NCBI RefSeq assembly: GCF_000348905.1
Contig: NZ_AOFT01000011.1
Location: 33,211-97,210 of the forward strand
DNA: 64,000 nt
Reading direction: 5' to 3'
From: Bhargavaea cecembensis DSE10
Lineage (GTDB): Bacteria > Bacillota > Bacilli > Bacillales_A > Planococcaceae
Below, piece by piece: positions 57,689-64,000 of this stretch (position 1 is the stretch's first letter; each line of letters begins with the position of its first letter). The position numbers were made by a program, and so were the translations under genes. The notes under the pieces were generated by a model, which worked only from the letters and a program-made list of their open reading frames with translations, was not told the origin of the DNA and searched no databases.

Positions 57689-57720
57689 AAGCCGGTCCGC
57701 CAGAGCGGACCGGCTATTTG
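57689..57720 (+). terminator. Terminator after the VOC gene
   Basis: AGCCGGTCCGC and GCGGACCGGCT form a perfect 11-bp stem around CAGA. The T run is weak (ATTTG). Confidence 0.75.
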
Positions 57721-57737
57721 AATTGGAGGCGACAAAA

Positions 57738-58301
57738 ATGAACACGCCATTCCCGGAAATCATGACTGAACGGCTGCACCTGAGGGCGGCCACTCCCGCC
57801 GATGCAGAAGACATGCTGCGTTACCTGTCCGATCCGGAGGTGATGAAGCATACCGGCATGGAGCCGTTCCAAAACACGGAGGACGTATTGGACGAAATCA
57901 ACTGGTACCACTCCCTTGTCGAAGAAGACAGCGGCATCCGATGGGGCATCACGCTTAAGGGAACCGGCAAGATGATCGGGAGCTGCGGGTTCCATAACCG
58001 GGAGAAAAAGCACTTCCGTGCCGAAGTCGGCTACGAGCTCAGCCCCGAGCATTGGGGAAAGGGCATTGCAAGTGAAGCCTTGCGGGCAGTGGTCCGATAC
58101 GGATTCAGCCATCTCCGGCTGGAACGGATCGAAGCGCTGATCGAACCAGAAAACGAACCTTCCCTGCGGCTGGTGGAGAAAAACGGCTTCCTGAGGGAAG
58201 GATTGCTCCGCCATTATGAATACGGCCGGGGCAAGTTCGATGACCTGTACATGTATTCCATTTTAAAAGAGGATATCGCTTTAGCGGATCGGGTTGGATA
58301 A
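57738..58301 (+). CDS. GNAT family N-acetyltransferase (RimJ type)
   Basis: A 187-residue acetyltransferase. TERLHLRAATPADAEDMLRY is the opening, EVGYELSPEHWGKGIASEAL gives the acetyl-CoA loop, and LERIEALIEPENEPSLRLVE with KNGFLREGLLRHYEYGRG is the classical RimJ/RimL end. ATG 57,738 follows TTGGAGGC; TTG 57,723 would overlap that site. It is the second GNAT of the window but differs clearly from the one at 4,659. The substrate is unknown. Confidence 0.9.
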   Translation: MNTPFPEIMTERLHLRAATPADAEDMLRYLSDPEVMKHTGMEPFQNTEDVLDEINWYHSLVEEDSGIRWGITLKGTGKMIGSCGFHNREKKHFRAEVGYELSPEHWGKGIASEALRAVVRYGFSHLRLERIEALIEPENEPSLRLVEKNGFLREGLLRHYEYGRGKFDDLYMYSILKEDIALADRVG

Positions 58302-58335
58302 GATTGCTGAAGTGTAGCTGATGGGGAGTGGGCGG

Positions 58336-59112
58336 GTGAAGCAAATCCGGAAGAATATTGTTGGAATAACGATCGTTTTCATTTTCCTGGTCACTTTCCT
58401 TGTCCATGCCATCCTCGTCAATTTAGAGGACGGACGCGCGTTTCTGGGGGCGGTGATGGCAGTCCCGCTAATCGTCGTCTTCGTCTATCAGGCCGGTTAT
58501 TGTAAAATCCAGGTCAGATCGACGCTGGGCCTGTTCCGTCCGACCTTGAAGAGCATGGTGTTTTCTACACTCTTCCCGGTTTTGTTGGGAATTACTTTTC
58601 ACGTTTATCTCAGCTTTCAGGACATGCGGTTCCTGTTCGAGCAGGAAAAGGAACTGGGTTTGCTGTTCGTGATCGGCCTGACCGTTGCTTCCTTATCTGC
58701 ACTTCTGGAAGAAGTCGTTTGGCGCGGGAATTTCCATCACCATTTGCGGAAAAACCATTCCCTGTTCCGGACGGCCGTCATCACAGCTGCAGTCTGGTCG
58801 CTGTGGCATTTGCCGATCGCCGTTTTCTATAAAGGTTATGGAGAGTTGTGGACGGGAATCACAAGTTACATCGGCCTGCTGTTCTTGATCTCCATTACGC
58901 TCACTTATGTAAGAGAAGTTGGCCGGTCGGTGATTCCGGCGGCCATCCTGCATGGGATGCTGAATGTCTTCTACCTGTCTGGCGGGCTGCAAACAGGAAT
59001 GGCAGAACAGGAGGAACTATCCAAATTCCTGCTTTATGCGGCGGTGATGAGCATGATGGTGCTGATTTATAAAAAGCGACTAATCAACTTTCAAATCATG
59101 AAAAGAAAGTAA
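58336..59112 (+). CDS. CPBP family intramembrane glutamic endopeptidase
   Basis: A 258-residue membrane protein with about seven spans. It carries the CPBP (Abi/CAAX protease) motifs: LLEEVVWRG (EExxxR), AAVWSLWHLPIAV (WxxxH), and ILHGMLNVF (HxxxN). GTG 58,336 is preceded by GGGGAG at seven bases; ATG 58,321 would include that site. Bacillota members act on prenylated peptides or in bacteriocin self-immunity; the role here is unknown. Confidence 0.87.
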   Translation: MKQIRKNIVGITIVFIFLVTFLVHAILVNLEDGRAFLGAVMAVPLIVVFVYQAGYCKIQVRSTLGLFRPTLKSMVFSTLFPVLLGITFHVYLSFQDMRFLFEQEKELGLLFVIGLTVASLSALLEEVVWRGNFHHHLRKNHSLFRTAVITAAVWSLWHLPIAVFYKGYGELWTGITSYIGLLFLISITLTYVREVGRSVIPAAILHGMLNVFYLSGGLQTGMAEQEELSKFLLYAAVMSMMVLIYKKRLINFQIMKRK

Positions 59113-59133
59113 GCGGTTTGAGAAAGAGGGGGA

Positions 59134-59550
59134 ATGACCGTGATTACTGAGATCCTTTTTGAAACGACCGAAAGCGGCCCGCTCCTGCCGAACCAGGATC
59201 GGGTCCATGATGTCCGGATCACCCGCGGCGGCCTGATTGTCCATGAGGTACTCTCGACAAAAGGGGGAAACGGGCAGGGCATGCGCTACATAAGGGATGA
59301 ATACGAGATCGATCCGGATCAGGCGGCCGCGTTTCTGGATACACTCCGCACTGAGTTTCACATCGATGAATGGCCAGGGGATTTCGGTTCCCCGGTTCTG
59401 GAGGGCAGGACGTACGAGGTGACCATCCGCCATGGTGACGGCACGATCCGGCGCTCCCGCGGAACGGTCGACCTGCCCCCGGGCGGAGAAGCGATCCGGC
59501 AGTCCGTCCGTCAACTTGCGGCATTTAAAAAAGAACCCTGGATATTTTAA
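59134..59550 (+). CDS. Hypothetical protein
   Basis: A 138-residue cytosolic protein. It starts after GAGGGGGA, 21 bases downstream of the CPBP gene. It has mostly beta segments (HDVRITRGGLIVHEVLSTKG, GRTYEVTIRHGDGTIRRSRG) and a helical end (EAIRQSVRQLAAF). I do not recognise a family. It is probably co-transcribed with the protease gene. Confidence 0.7.
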   Translation: MTVITEILFETTESGPLLPNQDRVHDVRITRGGLIVHEVLSTKGGNGQGMRYIRDEYEIDPDQAAAFLDTLRTEFHIDEWPGDFGSPVLEGRTYEVTIRHGDGTIRRSRGTVDLPPGGEAIRQSVRQLAAFKKEPWIF

Positions 59551-59568
59551 TACAGGGTCTCATGCAGT

Positions 59569-59602
59569 ACCTCCGGGCCAATATGGGCATCGGAGGTTTT
59601 TT
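59569..59602. terminator. Terminator between convergent genes
   Basis: ACCTCCG and CGGAGGT pair around a loop of about 15 bases and are followed by six T on the plus strand. It separates the 59,134 gene from the minus-strand gene ending at 59,605. Confidence 0.75.
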
Positions 59603-59604
59603 GT

Positions 59605-59898
59605 TCAGCTATGTTTTTTCCTGCGGCTAACGGCACTCGTCACGCCGTTGATGAGCCCTCCCAATAAAGTGCCGATCAGAATCGAAATGGCCATGAACCC
59701 ATACCCGATTCCTTGCCACCCCCCGATGTAAAAGCTGAAAATGAAAATCCCCAAGCTCATGATCAGAAGCCCCAAAAACAAAACTCTCAGATACCGACTT
59801 TTCTTTTCCGGCACTGACTTTTGCAGAGCAAGCGGTGCTAAAACCATCAGGAGTGTGGCCCCCAGCGCGATAAATATAAACACTTCAAAGCCTGCCAT
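59605..59898 (-). CDS. Small membrane protein, YesK-like
   Basis: A 97-residue protein with three hydrophobic spans: VFIFIALGATLLMVLAPLAL, YLRVLFLGLLIMSLGIFIFS, and YGFMAISILIGTLLGGLI. The GGWQGIGYGFM stretch between spans two and three is like YesK-type proteins of Bacillales (recalled, not checked). The tail is basic (SRRKKHS). The function is unknown. Confidence 0.6.
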   Translation of the reverse strand: MAGFEVFIFIALGATLLMVLAPLALQKSVPEKKSRYLRVLFLGLLIMSLGIFIFSFYIGGWQGIGYGFMAISILIGTLLGGLINGVTSAVSRRKKHS

Positions 59899-60205
59899 TA
59901 ATAAAACGCCCCCATTTATCCGTGACCCCTGCCGCCTTTTTCTCTTGAGTCCATCATACAGTTTTTATTCGAATCTTTCGAATACCCGGCGTGCAGCACA
60001 TTCCGAACTGCATGCTTGTCGGCACAGTTTTTGCTCTTCATTGTATGGAAGGTTTGTGATAAATATAGATAAACAACCATTTGAAGAATCACCCACATCT
60101 CAGTGCAAGCAGGGACTCAGCACCGTAGCCGGCAATCAATCGGCAGGTTTCCGCTGTCCCCATTGACGGTATAGTACAAGTACCAAGCGTTTAGGAGGCA
60201 TGCGG
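59899..60205. other. Intergenic stretch without gene
   Basis: About 307 bases between a minus-strand membrane protein gene and the cupin gene. It must hold two promoters; no clear -35/-10 pair is seen. A minus-strand frame of 60 codons (59,916-60,098) has no ribosome site and no recognised sequence, and is not called. Confidence 0.5.
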
Positions 60206-60523
60206 ATGGACCACCAGGCGATCAGGGCATTTCAGCAGTTTGACGACAGCCGGTTCACCAAAGTCGATTTCATGAAGAACGGGCACAGCACGGCATTCAC
60301 GCTGAACTTTCTTCCGGGCCAGGCGATGAAGCCCCACAGCCATCCGGGAAAGGAGCTGTTCCTTGTCGTGATGGAGGGGAGCGGCACCTTCACCGTCGAC
60401 GGGGAGGAAATCATGGCGACCAGAGGGGACGTCCTGTTCTGCAATGAAACGGAAATGATGGGATTTGAGAACAACGGCGACAACCGGACGACATTGCTCG
60501 GAACGTTGACGAAGATCGGTTAA
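60206..60523 (+). CDS. Cupin domain protein
   Basis: A 105-residue single-domain cupin. ATG 60,206 is used because AGGAGG is seven bases upstream (the ATG at 60,200 is too near). Motif 1 is PGQAMKPHSHPGKELFLVVM (HxH and E), followed by GSGTFTVDGEE; motif 2 is degraded (TEMMGFENNGD, without the usual His). Metal binding is therefore incomplete. The function is unknown. Confidence 0.85.
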   Translation: MDHQAIRAFQQFDDSRFTKVDFMKNGHSTAFTLNFLPGQAMKPHSHPGKELFLVVMEGSGTFTVDGEEIMATRGDVLFCNETEMMGFENNGDNRTTLLGTLTKIG

Positions 60524-60526
60524 GCA

Positions 60527-60564
60527 AAAGCGCCCGGCCGGGTCTCCCTGGCCGGGCGCTTTGT
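60527..60564. terminator. Bidirectional terminator between cupin and EamA genes
   Basis: AAAGCGCCCGGCC and GGCCGGGCGCTTT make a 13-bp perfect stem with flanking A and T, so it can stop both convergent transcripts. Confidence 0.9.
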
Positions 60565-60577
60565 GATGAACGCGATG

Positions 60578-61471
60578 TCAGCTTTTGCTATACGGACGCA
60601 CCCTTCGCTGATACGTTGACAGAATGACACCCCCGATGATGAACAGGGAGCCCAGTACCTGATAGCCGGTGATGGGATTGCTCAGAAGAATGAGGCCCAT
60701 GACCATCGCGACGAACGGCTCCAGATTGGATAAAATCGATGCTTTTGAAGCATCCACGTAACGGATCTGCTGATTCCAGATGAGGTTGGCTGCGCCATGA
60801 ACAACAACGGCGGTGACAATCAGCAGCATCCAATCTGACCATTCGGCGCTGATCTTAAGCGGCCGGTCCAGGATGAACGTGAATGGAACGGATATCGCCC
60901 AGCCGACAATATTGGAGTAAAGCGTGATGGTCAGCGGATCGACCCTGCTGGAAAGAAGCCGAGTAACGATCACCATGATGGCAAATGTCACCATTGTGAC
61001 GACGATCCAGTATAGGCCAGGGTCAATCCGGACCGAAGACAGGCTTCCCCGGGCCACCACGAAGTAAATGCCCAATATGGCGATGCAGGAGCCGGCAATC
61101 ATACGGAATGTCAGTTTTTCCTTCAGGAAAATCGCGGCCAGGAAACCTGTCAGCACAGGAGCGGTAGCCAGGATCAGCGCGGAGGTGGTGGGATCGGCAG
61201 TCCGCAGCCCTTCAAAAAATGACCATTGGTTGATGAAGACACCCACAATCCCCAGAAAAACAACCACCAGGAAGTCAGGTTTGGACAAACGGGTCGAATG
61301 CTTCCGGTTTAAAGTGAGGACGCCAAGAAAAAGGACGATGAACAATAGCCTCAGCATTGTCAATGCGGCAGGAGAGAAATCTTGTACAAGCATTTTGCCG
61401 AAGACGAAATTGCTTCCCCATATCAATACACAAAAGATCAGCCAGGCATAAGATTTCAGCAAAACGTTCAA
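60578..61471 (-). CDS. EamA/DMT family transporter
   Basis: A 297-residue membrane protein with ten spans in two EamA repeats. The first begins with WLIFCVLIWGSNFVFGKMLV and the second with LYWIVVTMVTFAIMVIVTRL. ILATAPVLTGFLAAIFLKEK and LSNLEPFVAMVMGLILLSNP are the paired family marks. It should export or import a small metabolite across the membrane; the substrate is unknown. It is convergent with the cupin gene. Confidence 0.92.
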   Translation of the reverse strand: MNVLLKSYAWLIFCVLIWGSNFVFGKMLVQDFSPAALTMLRLLFIVLFLGVLTLNRKHSTRLSKPDFLVVVFLGIVGVFINQWSFFEGLRTADPTTSALILATAPVLTGFLAAIFLKEKLTFRMIAGSCIAILGIYFVVARGSLSSVRIDPGLYWIVVTMVTFAIMVIVTRLLSSRVDPLTITLYSNIVGWAISVPFTFILDRPLKISAEWSDWMLLIVTAVVVHGAANLIWNQQIRYVDASKASILSNLEPFVAMVMGLILLSNPITGYQVLGSLFIIGGVILSTYQRRVRPYSKS

Positions 61472-61574
61472 CCTTCCTATGTTTGGATTATGCCATTTTA
61501 ATCATGGCAGAGCCGGCTGTATATGTTTTTGTTTGCCGGTGAATGAAACCCGTTCGCGATGCATCCGAATAGAA

Positions 61575-61628
61575 CAGCGGCAAAAAGCCATCCTCCTAAA
61601 AACAAGGAAATGGCTTTTTTGCCGCTGT
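61575..61628. terminator. Large hairpin terminator
   Basis: ACAGCGGCAAAAAGCCAT and ATGGCTTTTTTGCCGCTGT pair over about 18 positions around an 18-base loop; a T run is included in the stem. It lies between the starts of the divergent EamA and LLM genes, so it may shield each from upstream transcription. Confidence 0.7.
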
Positions 61629-61651
61629 GTCAATTTATCGGTTCAATGGAC

Positions 61652-61680
61652 TTGACGAAATCGAGATATTAAAATATAGT
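61652..61680 (+). promoter_or_regulatory. Sigma-A promoter of the LLM/FMN-reductase pair
   Basis: TTGACG (61,652-61,657) and TATAGT (61,675-61,680) are separated by exactly 17 bases. Start of transcription should be near 61,687, leaving a leader of about 90 bases before the LLM gene. Confidence 0.75.
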
Positions 61681-61779
61681 TAATTACGAAAAGTAACCAA
61701 TGTGTCCGGACGCCTCTGATTTCGGCTCCGTCAGGCCACGGCCTTTTTTCAATTTTTACATTCAGGAGTGAACAGAAGG

Positions 61780-62841
61780 ATGAATCCATTGACTGACAAG
61801 CCGGCATTTGAGATCGGTGTCTATACACTCGGCGATATCGTGCGGGACCCTCATACCGGAAAGACGGCCAGTGCAGGGCAGCGCCTAAAGGAAATCCTTG
61901 AGGCCGCAAAGCTGGCCGACCGTCTCGGACTCGATGTGTTCGGCGTCGGAGAACATCACCGGCTGGACTATGCGGTGTCCTCACCGCCGGTCGTTCTCGC
62001 TGCTGTCGCACAGGCGACGGAACGGATCCGGCTGACGAGCACGACGACAGTCCTCAGTACTGTCGACCCTGTACGGCTCTTCGAGGATTTCGCGACACTC
62101 GATCTGCTGTCGGACGGACGTGCGGAAGTCATGGCCGGCCGCGGGGCCTTCATCGAATCGTTCCCTCTGTTCGGCTTTGATACGGCGGATTACGATGGGC
62201 TGTTCGAGGAGAACTCGCAGCTGTTCCGTCTGCTGAATGAAAATGAGGTCGTGGACTGGAGCGGGCAGTACCGATCTCCTCTCCGGAATGCGGAAATCGC
62301 ACCGCGTCCTGTGCAGCCCGAAATCCCGTTCTGGATCGGTGTCGGCGGAACGCCGGAAAGCGCCATCCGTGCAGGGAGGCTCGGTGCGGGCATGGCACTT
62401 GCCATTCTCGGCGGGCCGCTGGGACGGTTCCAGCCGTTTGCCGATCTGTACCGGCAGGCGGGTGCGGAAGCAGGACATGATCCGGCTTCACTCCGTGTCG
62501 GCGTCACGGGACACGGCTTCCTTGCAGAAGACGGGGAAACCGCCAGGGACACGTTCTATCCATACTACTCGGGCTATTGGAATGAGGTAAACCGCCAGCG
62601 GGGCATGGCCTTCCGGATGAGCCGGGAGGACTTCGACCAGGTCACCGGTCCGGACAATGCCCTATTTGTAGGCAGCCCGGAAGAAGTGACAGAGAAGATT
62701 CTCCGCCAGCACGAACTGTTCGGACACACCCGGTTCCTCGCACAACTGGATATCGGCGGACAGCCATATGAGCAGGTCGCCCGGAGCATCGAACTCCTCG
62801 CCAACGAGGTCGCTCCTGCAGTCCGGAAAGCGATCGGCTAA
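61780..62841 (+). CDS. LLM class flavin-dependent oxidoreductase
   Basis: A 353-residue bacterial luciferase-like monooxygenase. It starts with ATG 61,780 after CAGGAG. FEIGVYTLGDIVRDPHTGKT is a start typical of the group often annotated Atu2307/SP_0267-like. GLDVFGVGEHHRLDYAVSSP holds the flavin-site EHH; TSTTTVLSTVDPVRLFEDFA and GRAEVMAGRGAFIESFPLFG follow. It uses FMNH2, which the next gene could supply. The substrate is unknown. Confidence 0.9.
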   Translation: MNPLTDKPAFEIGVYTLGDIVRDPHTGKTASAGQRLKEILEAAKLADRLGLDVFGVGEHHRLDYAVSSPPVVLAAVAQATERIRLTSTTTVLSTVDPVRLFEDFATLDLLSDGRAEVMAGRGAFIESFPLFGFDTADYDGLFEENSQLFRLLNENEVVDWSGQYRSPLRNAEIAPRPVQPEIPFWIGVGGTPESAIRAGRLGAGMALAILGGPLGRFQPFADLYRQAGAEAGHDPASLRVGVTGHGFLAEDGETARDTFYPYYSGYWNEVNRQRGMAFRMSREDFDQVTGPDNALFVGSPEEVTEKILRQHELFGHTRFLAQLDIGGQPYEQVARSIELLANEVAPAVRKAIG

Positions 62842-62894
62842 GCGTAGATTGTTGCCACGAGCCTTTGGAAAATTATCATTCAGGAGTGATCATC

Positions 62895-63518
62895 ATGGGA
62901 TTCTTCTCTAAACTATTCGGCAAAAAACAGGAAGCGGCACCGGTCGTGCCAGAAAAGCTCAAAATCGGCATCATCCTCGGTTCCACGCGTGAAGGACGCG
63001 TGAGCCCGCAGGTCGGCGAGTGGCTCAAGGGCATCGCGGACGGCCGCAATGATGCGAAGTATGAAATCATCGACATCCAGGATTACCAGCTTCCGTTCGT
63101 CGGCACAACTGACGGTTCGGAGCCGGGAATCGCGAAATGGAACGAAAAACTTGCAAGCCTCGACGGGTTCGTCTTCATCGTCCAGGAGTACAACCACAGC
63201 ATTTCCGGCGTCCTGAAAAACGCGATTGATACGGCGCGTGAAGCATGGGCGGATAAACCGGCGGGAATCGTCAGCTACGGCTCGACGGGCGGCGCTCGTG
63301 CTGCGGAACACCTCCGCGGCATCCTCGGCGAACTTTCCGTTGCCGATGTCCGGACGCATCCGACTCTCTCGCTCTTCACCGACTTCGAAAACTTCTCCGA
63401 GTTCAAGCCGGCTGAACTGCATCTGGAAAACGTTAATGCGATGCTTACCGAAGTCAACGAATGGGCTGCTGCATTCAAGACACTCCGTGAAGGCGCAAAA
63501 CAGCCAAGCATGGTCTGA
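62895..63518 (+). CDS. NAD(P)H-dependent FMN reductase
   Basis: A 207-residue flavodoxin-fold reductase. The first 20 residues (MGFFSKLFGKKQEAAPVVPE) are an extension; the domain starts with LKIGIILGSTREGRVSPQVG (phosphate loop), FVFIVQEYNHSISGVLKNAI, and IVSYGSTGGARAAEHLR. The ATG at 62,895 follows CAGGAGTG, a leader very similar to that before the LLM gene. Order and spacing suggest that it provides reduced flavin to the LLM monooxygenase. Confidence 0.9.
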   Translation: MGFFSKLFGKKQEAAPVVPEKLKIGIILGSTREGRVSPQVGEWLKGIADGRNDAKYEIIDIQDYQLPFVGTTDGSEPGIAKWNEKLASLDGFVFIVQEYNHSISGVLKNAIDTAREAWADKPAGIVSYGSTGGARAAEHLRGILGELSVADVRTHPTLSLFTDFENFSEFKPAELHLENVNAMLTEVNEWAAAFKTLREGAKQPSMV

Positions 63519-63543
63519 TTCAAAATTGATTGAACAACAAAAG

Positions 63544-64000
63544 GGGCTGTCCAGAAAGTCAGTGAAAACTGACTTTCTAGGACGCCCCTTTTCTTATGTT
63601 TATTTAAATGAAATAGAAAAAGATCGCTGCCTTTTGTAGAATGGAGTTACCACACAACAATCCAAAAAGGAGCGATCTTTTTATGTGCAATCCGAAGACT
63701 GCTACTGTTAATTATACCACTTTTCCTGGGATGAAAAAAGAGGTGGGAGAAATGGCCGGACGGCCTAAACGGCAGCTTGCCCCAGTTTTCAAACCCTACA
63801 ATAACCGTCAGTCGTTCGCCATCTTCGATGTCGAGGCACTAATCCCCGAACACCATGTCGCACGGGTCATTGATGAAATGATTGAGTTGCTTCCGGACCA
63901 ACAGCTCTTCGCCTATTACCCGGGAGGCGGTAGAAGCTCTTATCATCCGAAAATGATGCTGAAGGTTATTCTCTACGCCTACTCACAAAAAGAGTATTCG
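63544..64000 (+). mobile_element. IS1182-type insertion sequence, left part (continues beyond window)
   Basis: The element seems to begin near 63,544 with GGGGCTGTCCAGAAAGTCAG, a terminus of the type seen in IS1182 elements. Directly inside is a long hairpin: AGAAAGTCAGT-GAAA-ACTGACTTTCT extended by GGGGC/GCCCC and followed by TTTT, which would block transcription entering from the FMN reductase gene. The transposase follows. The right end is outside the window. Confidence 0.75.
63683..64000 (+). CDS. IS1182 family transposase, N-terminal part
   Basis: 106 codons are visible from ATG 63,683 (AAAAAGGAG 11 bases upstream) to the window edge, without stop. KPYNNRQSFAIFDVEALIPE, HHVARVIDEMIELLPDQ and YYPGGGRSSYHPKMMLKVIL are the classic N-terminal domain (DUF772) of IS1182/IS5-like DDE transposases. 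The DDE catalytic domain lies beyond the window. Confidence 0.92.
   Translation, partial: MCNPKTATVNYTTFPGMKKEVGEMAGRPKRQLAPVFKPYNNRQSFAIFDVEALIPEHHVARVIDEMIELLPDQQLFAYYPGGGRSSYHPKMMLKVILYAYSQKEYS

Overview
The window comes from a GC-rich Bacillota chromosome. It is most likely a member of the Bacillales from the Planococcaceae/Caryophanaceae side; this rests on gene order and codon style, not on a search. The order purD - yerA - yerB - yerC - pcrB - pcrA - ligA - camS(yerH) - gatCAB - dgkB(yerQ) - rlmCD(yefA) is the backbone known from Bacillus subtilis. Strong AGGAGG-type ribosome sites, frequent TTG/GTG starts, a CwlJ-type cortex hydrolase and a YthAB-type cytochrome bd with a CydS-like small subunit fit the same group.

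Region 1 (1-27,915) is mostly core genome: the end of purD, adenine deaminase, the YerB lipoprotein and the YerC regulator. A small accessory patch follows (GNAT, an RsbR-type STAS protein, a GrpB gene with an internal deletion, a methyltransferase, an MBL hydrolase, D-serine dehydratase, cwlJ). Then come the pcrB-pcrA-ligA-camS block, gatCAB, a Cu/Zn-SOD-like lipoprotein, a thioredoxin-like protein, dgkB, a NUDIX hydrolase, the cydABS operon and rlmCD. Ten 20-bp repeats lie between pcrA and ligA.

Region 2 (27,916-47,551) is a visibly AT-richer accessory region between rlmCD and a thiamine-diphosphate (ThDP) enzyme gene that reads towards it. It carries two unrelated genes ending in RX4H (HEPN-like) motifs, a lipid-anchored nuclease, a small tyrosine recombinase, a complete type I restriction-modification operon (hsdMSR), a frameshifted lipoprotein gene, a trypsin-like protease next to a PLD-like protein, and several unknowns. 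Between the cargo genes lie decayed pieces of the two flanking core genes: two pieces of the ThDP enzyme and three of rlmCD, two of the latter joined to remnants of the same IS3-like orfA. The region looks as if it was built by repeated import of homologous flanks carrying different cargo.

Region 3 (47,552-55,016) repeats this architecture on a smaller scale. Intact dus and a HAD nucleotidase gene are followed by a dus fragment, a 1008-residue SF2 helicase with a nuclease-like C-terminus, and a HAD 3' fragment. The helicase is the best candidate for an uncharacterised single-gene defence system in the window.

Region 4 (55,017-64,000) is a GC-rich run of small metabolic and resistance-type genes: NUDIX, DUF4260, a serine hydrolase, VOC, GNAT, CPBP protease, cupin, EamA transporter, LLM flavin monooxygenase and FMN reductase. 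It ends in the first part of an IS1182-type insertion sequence that runs off the window.
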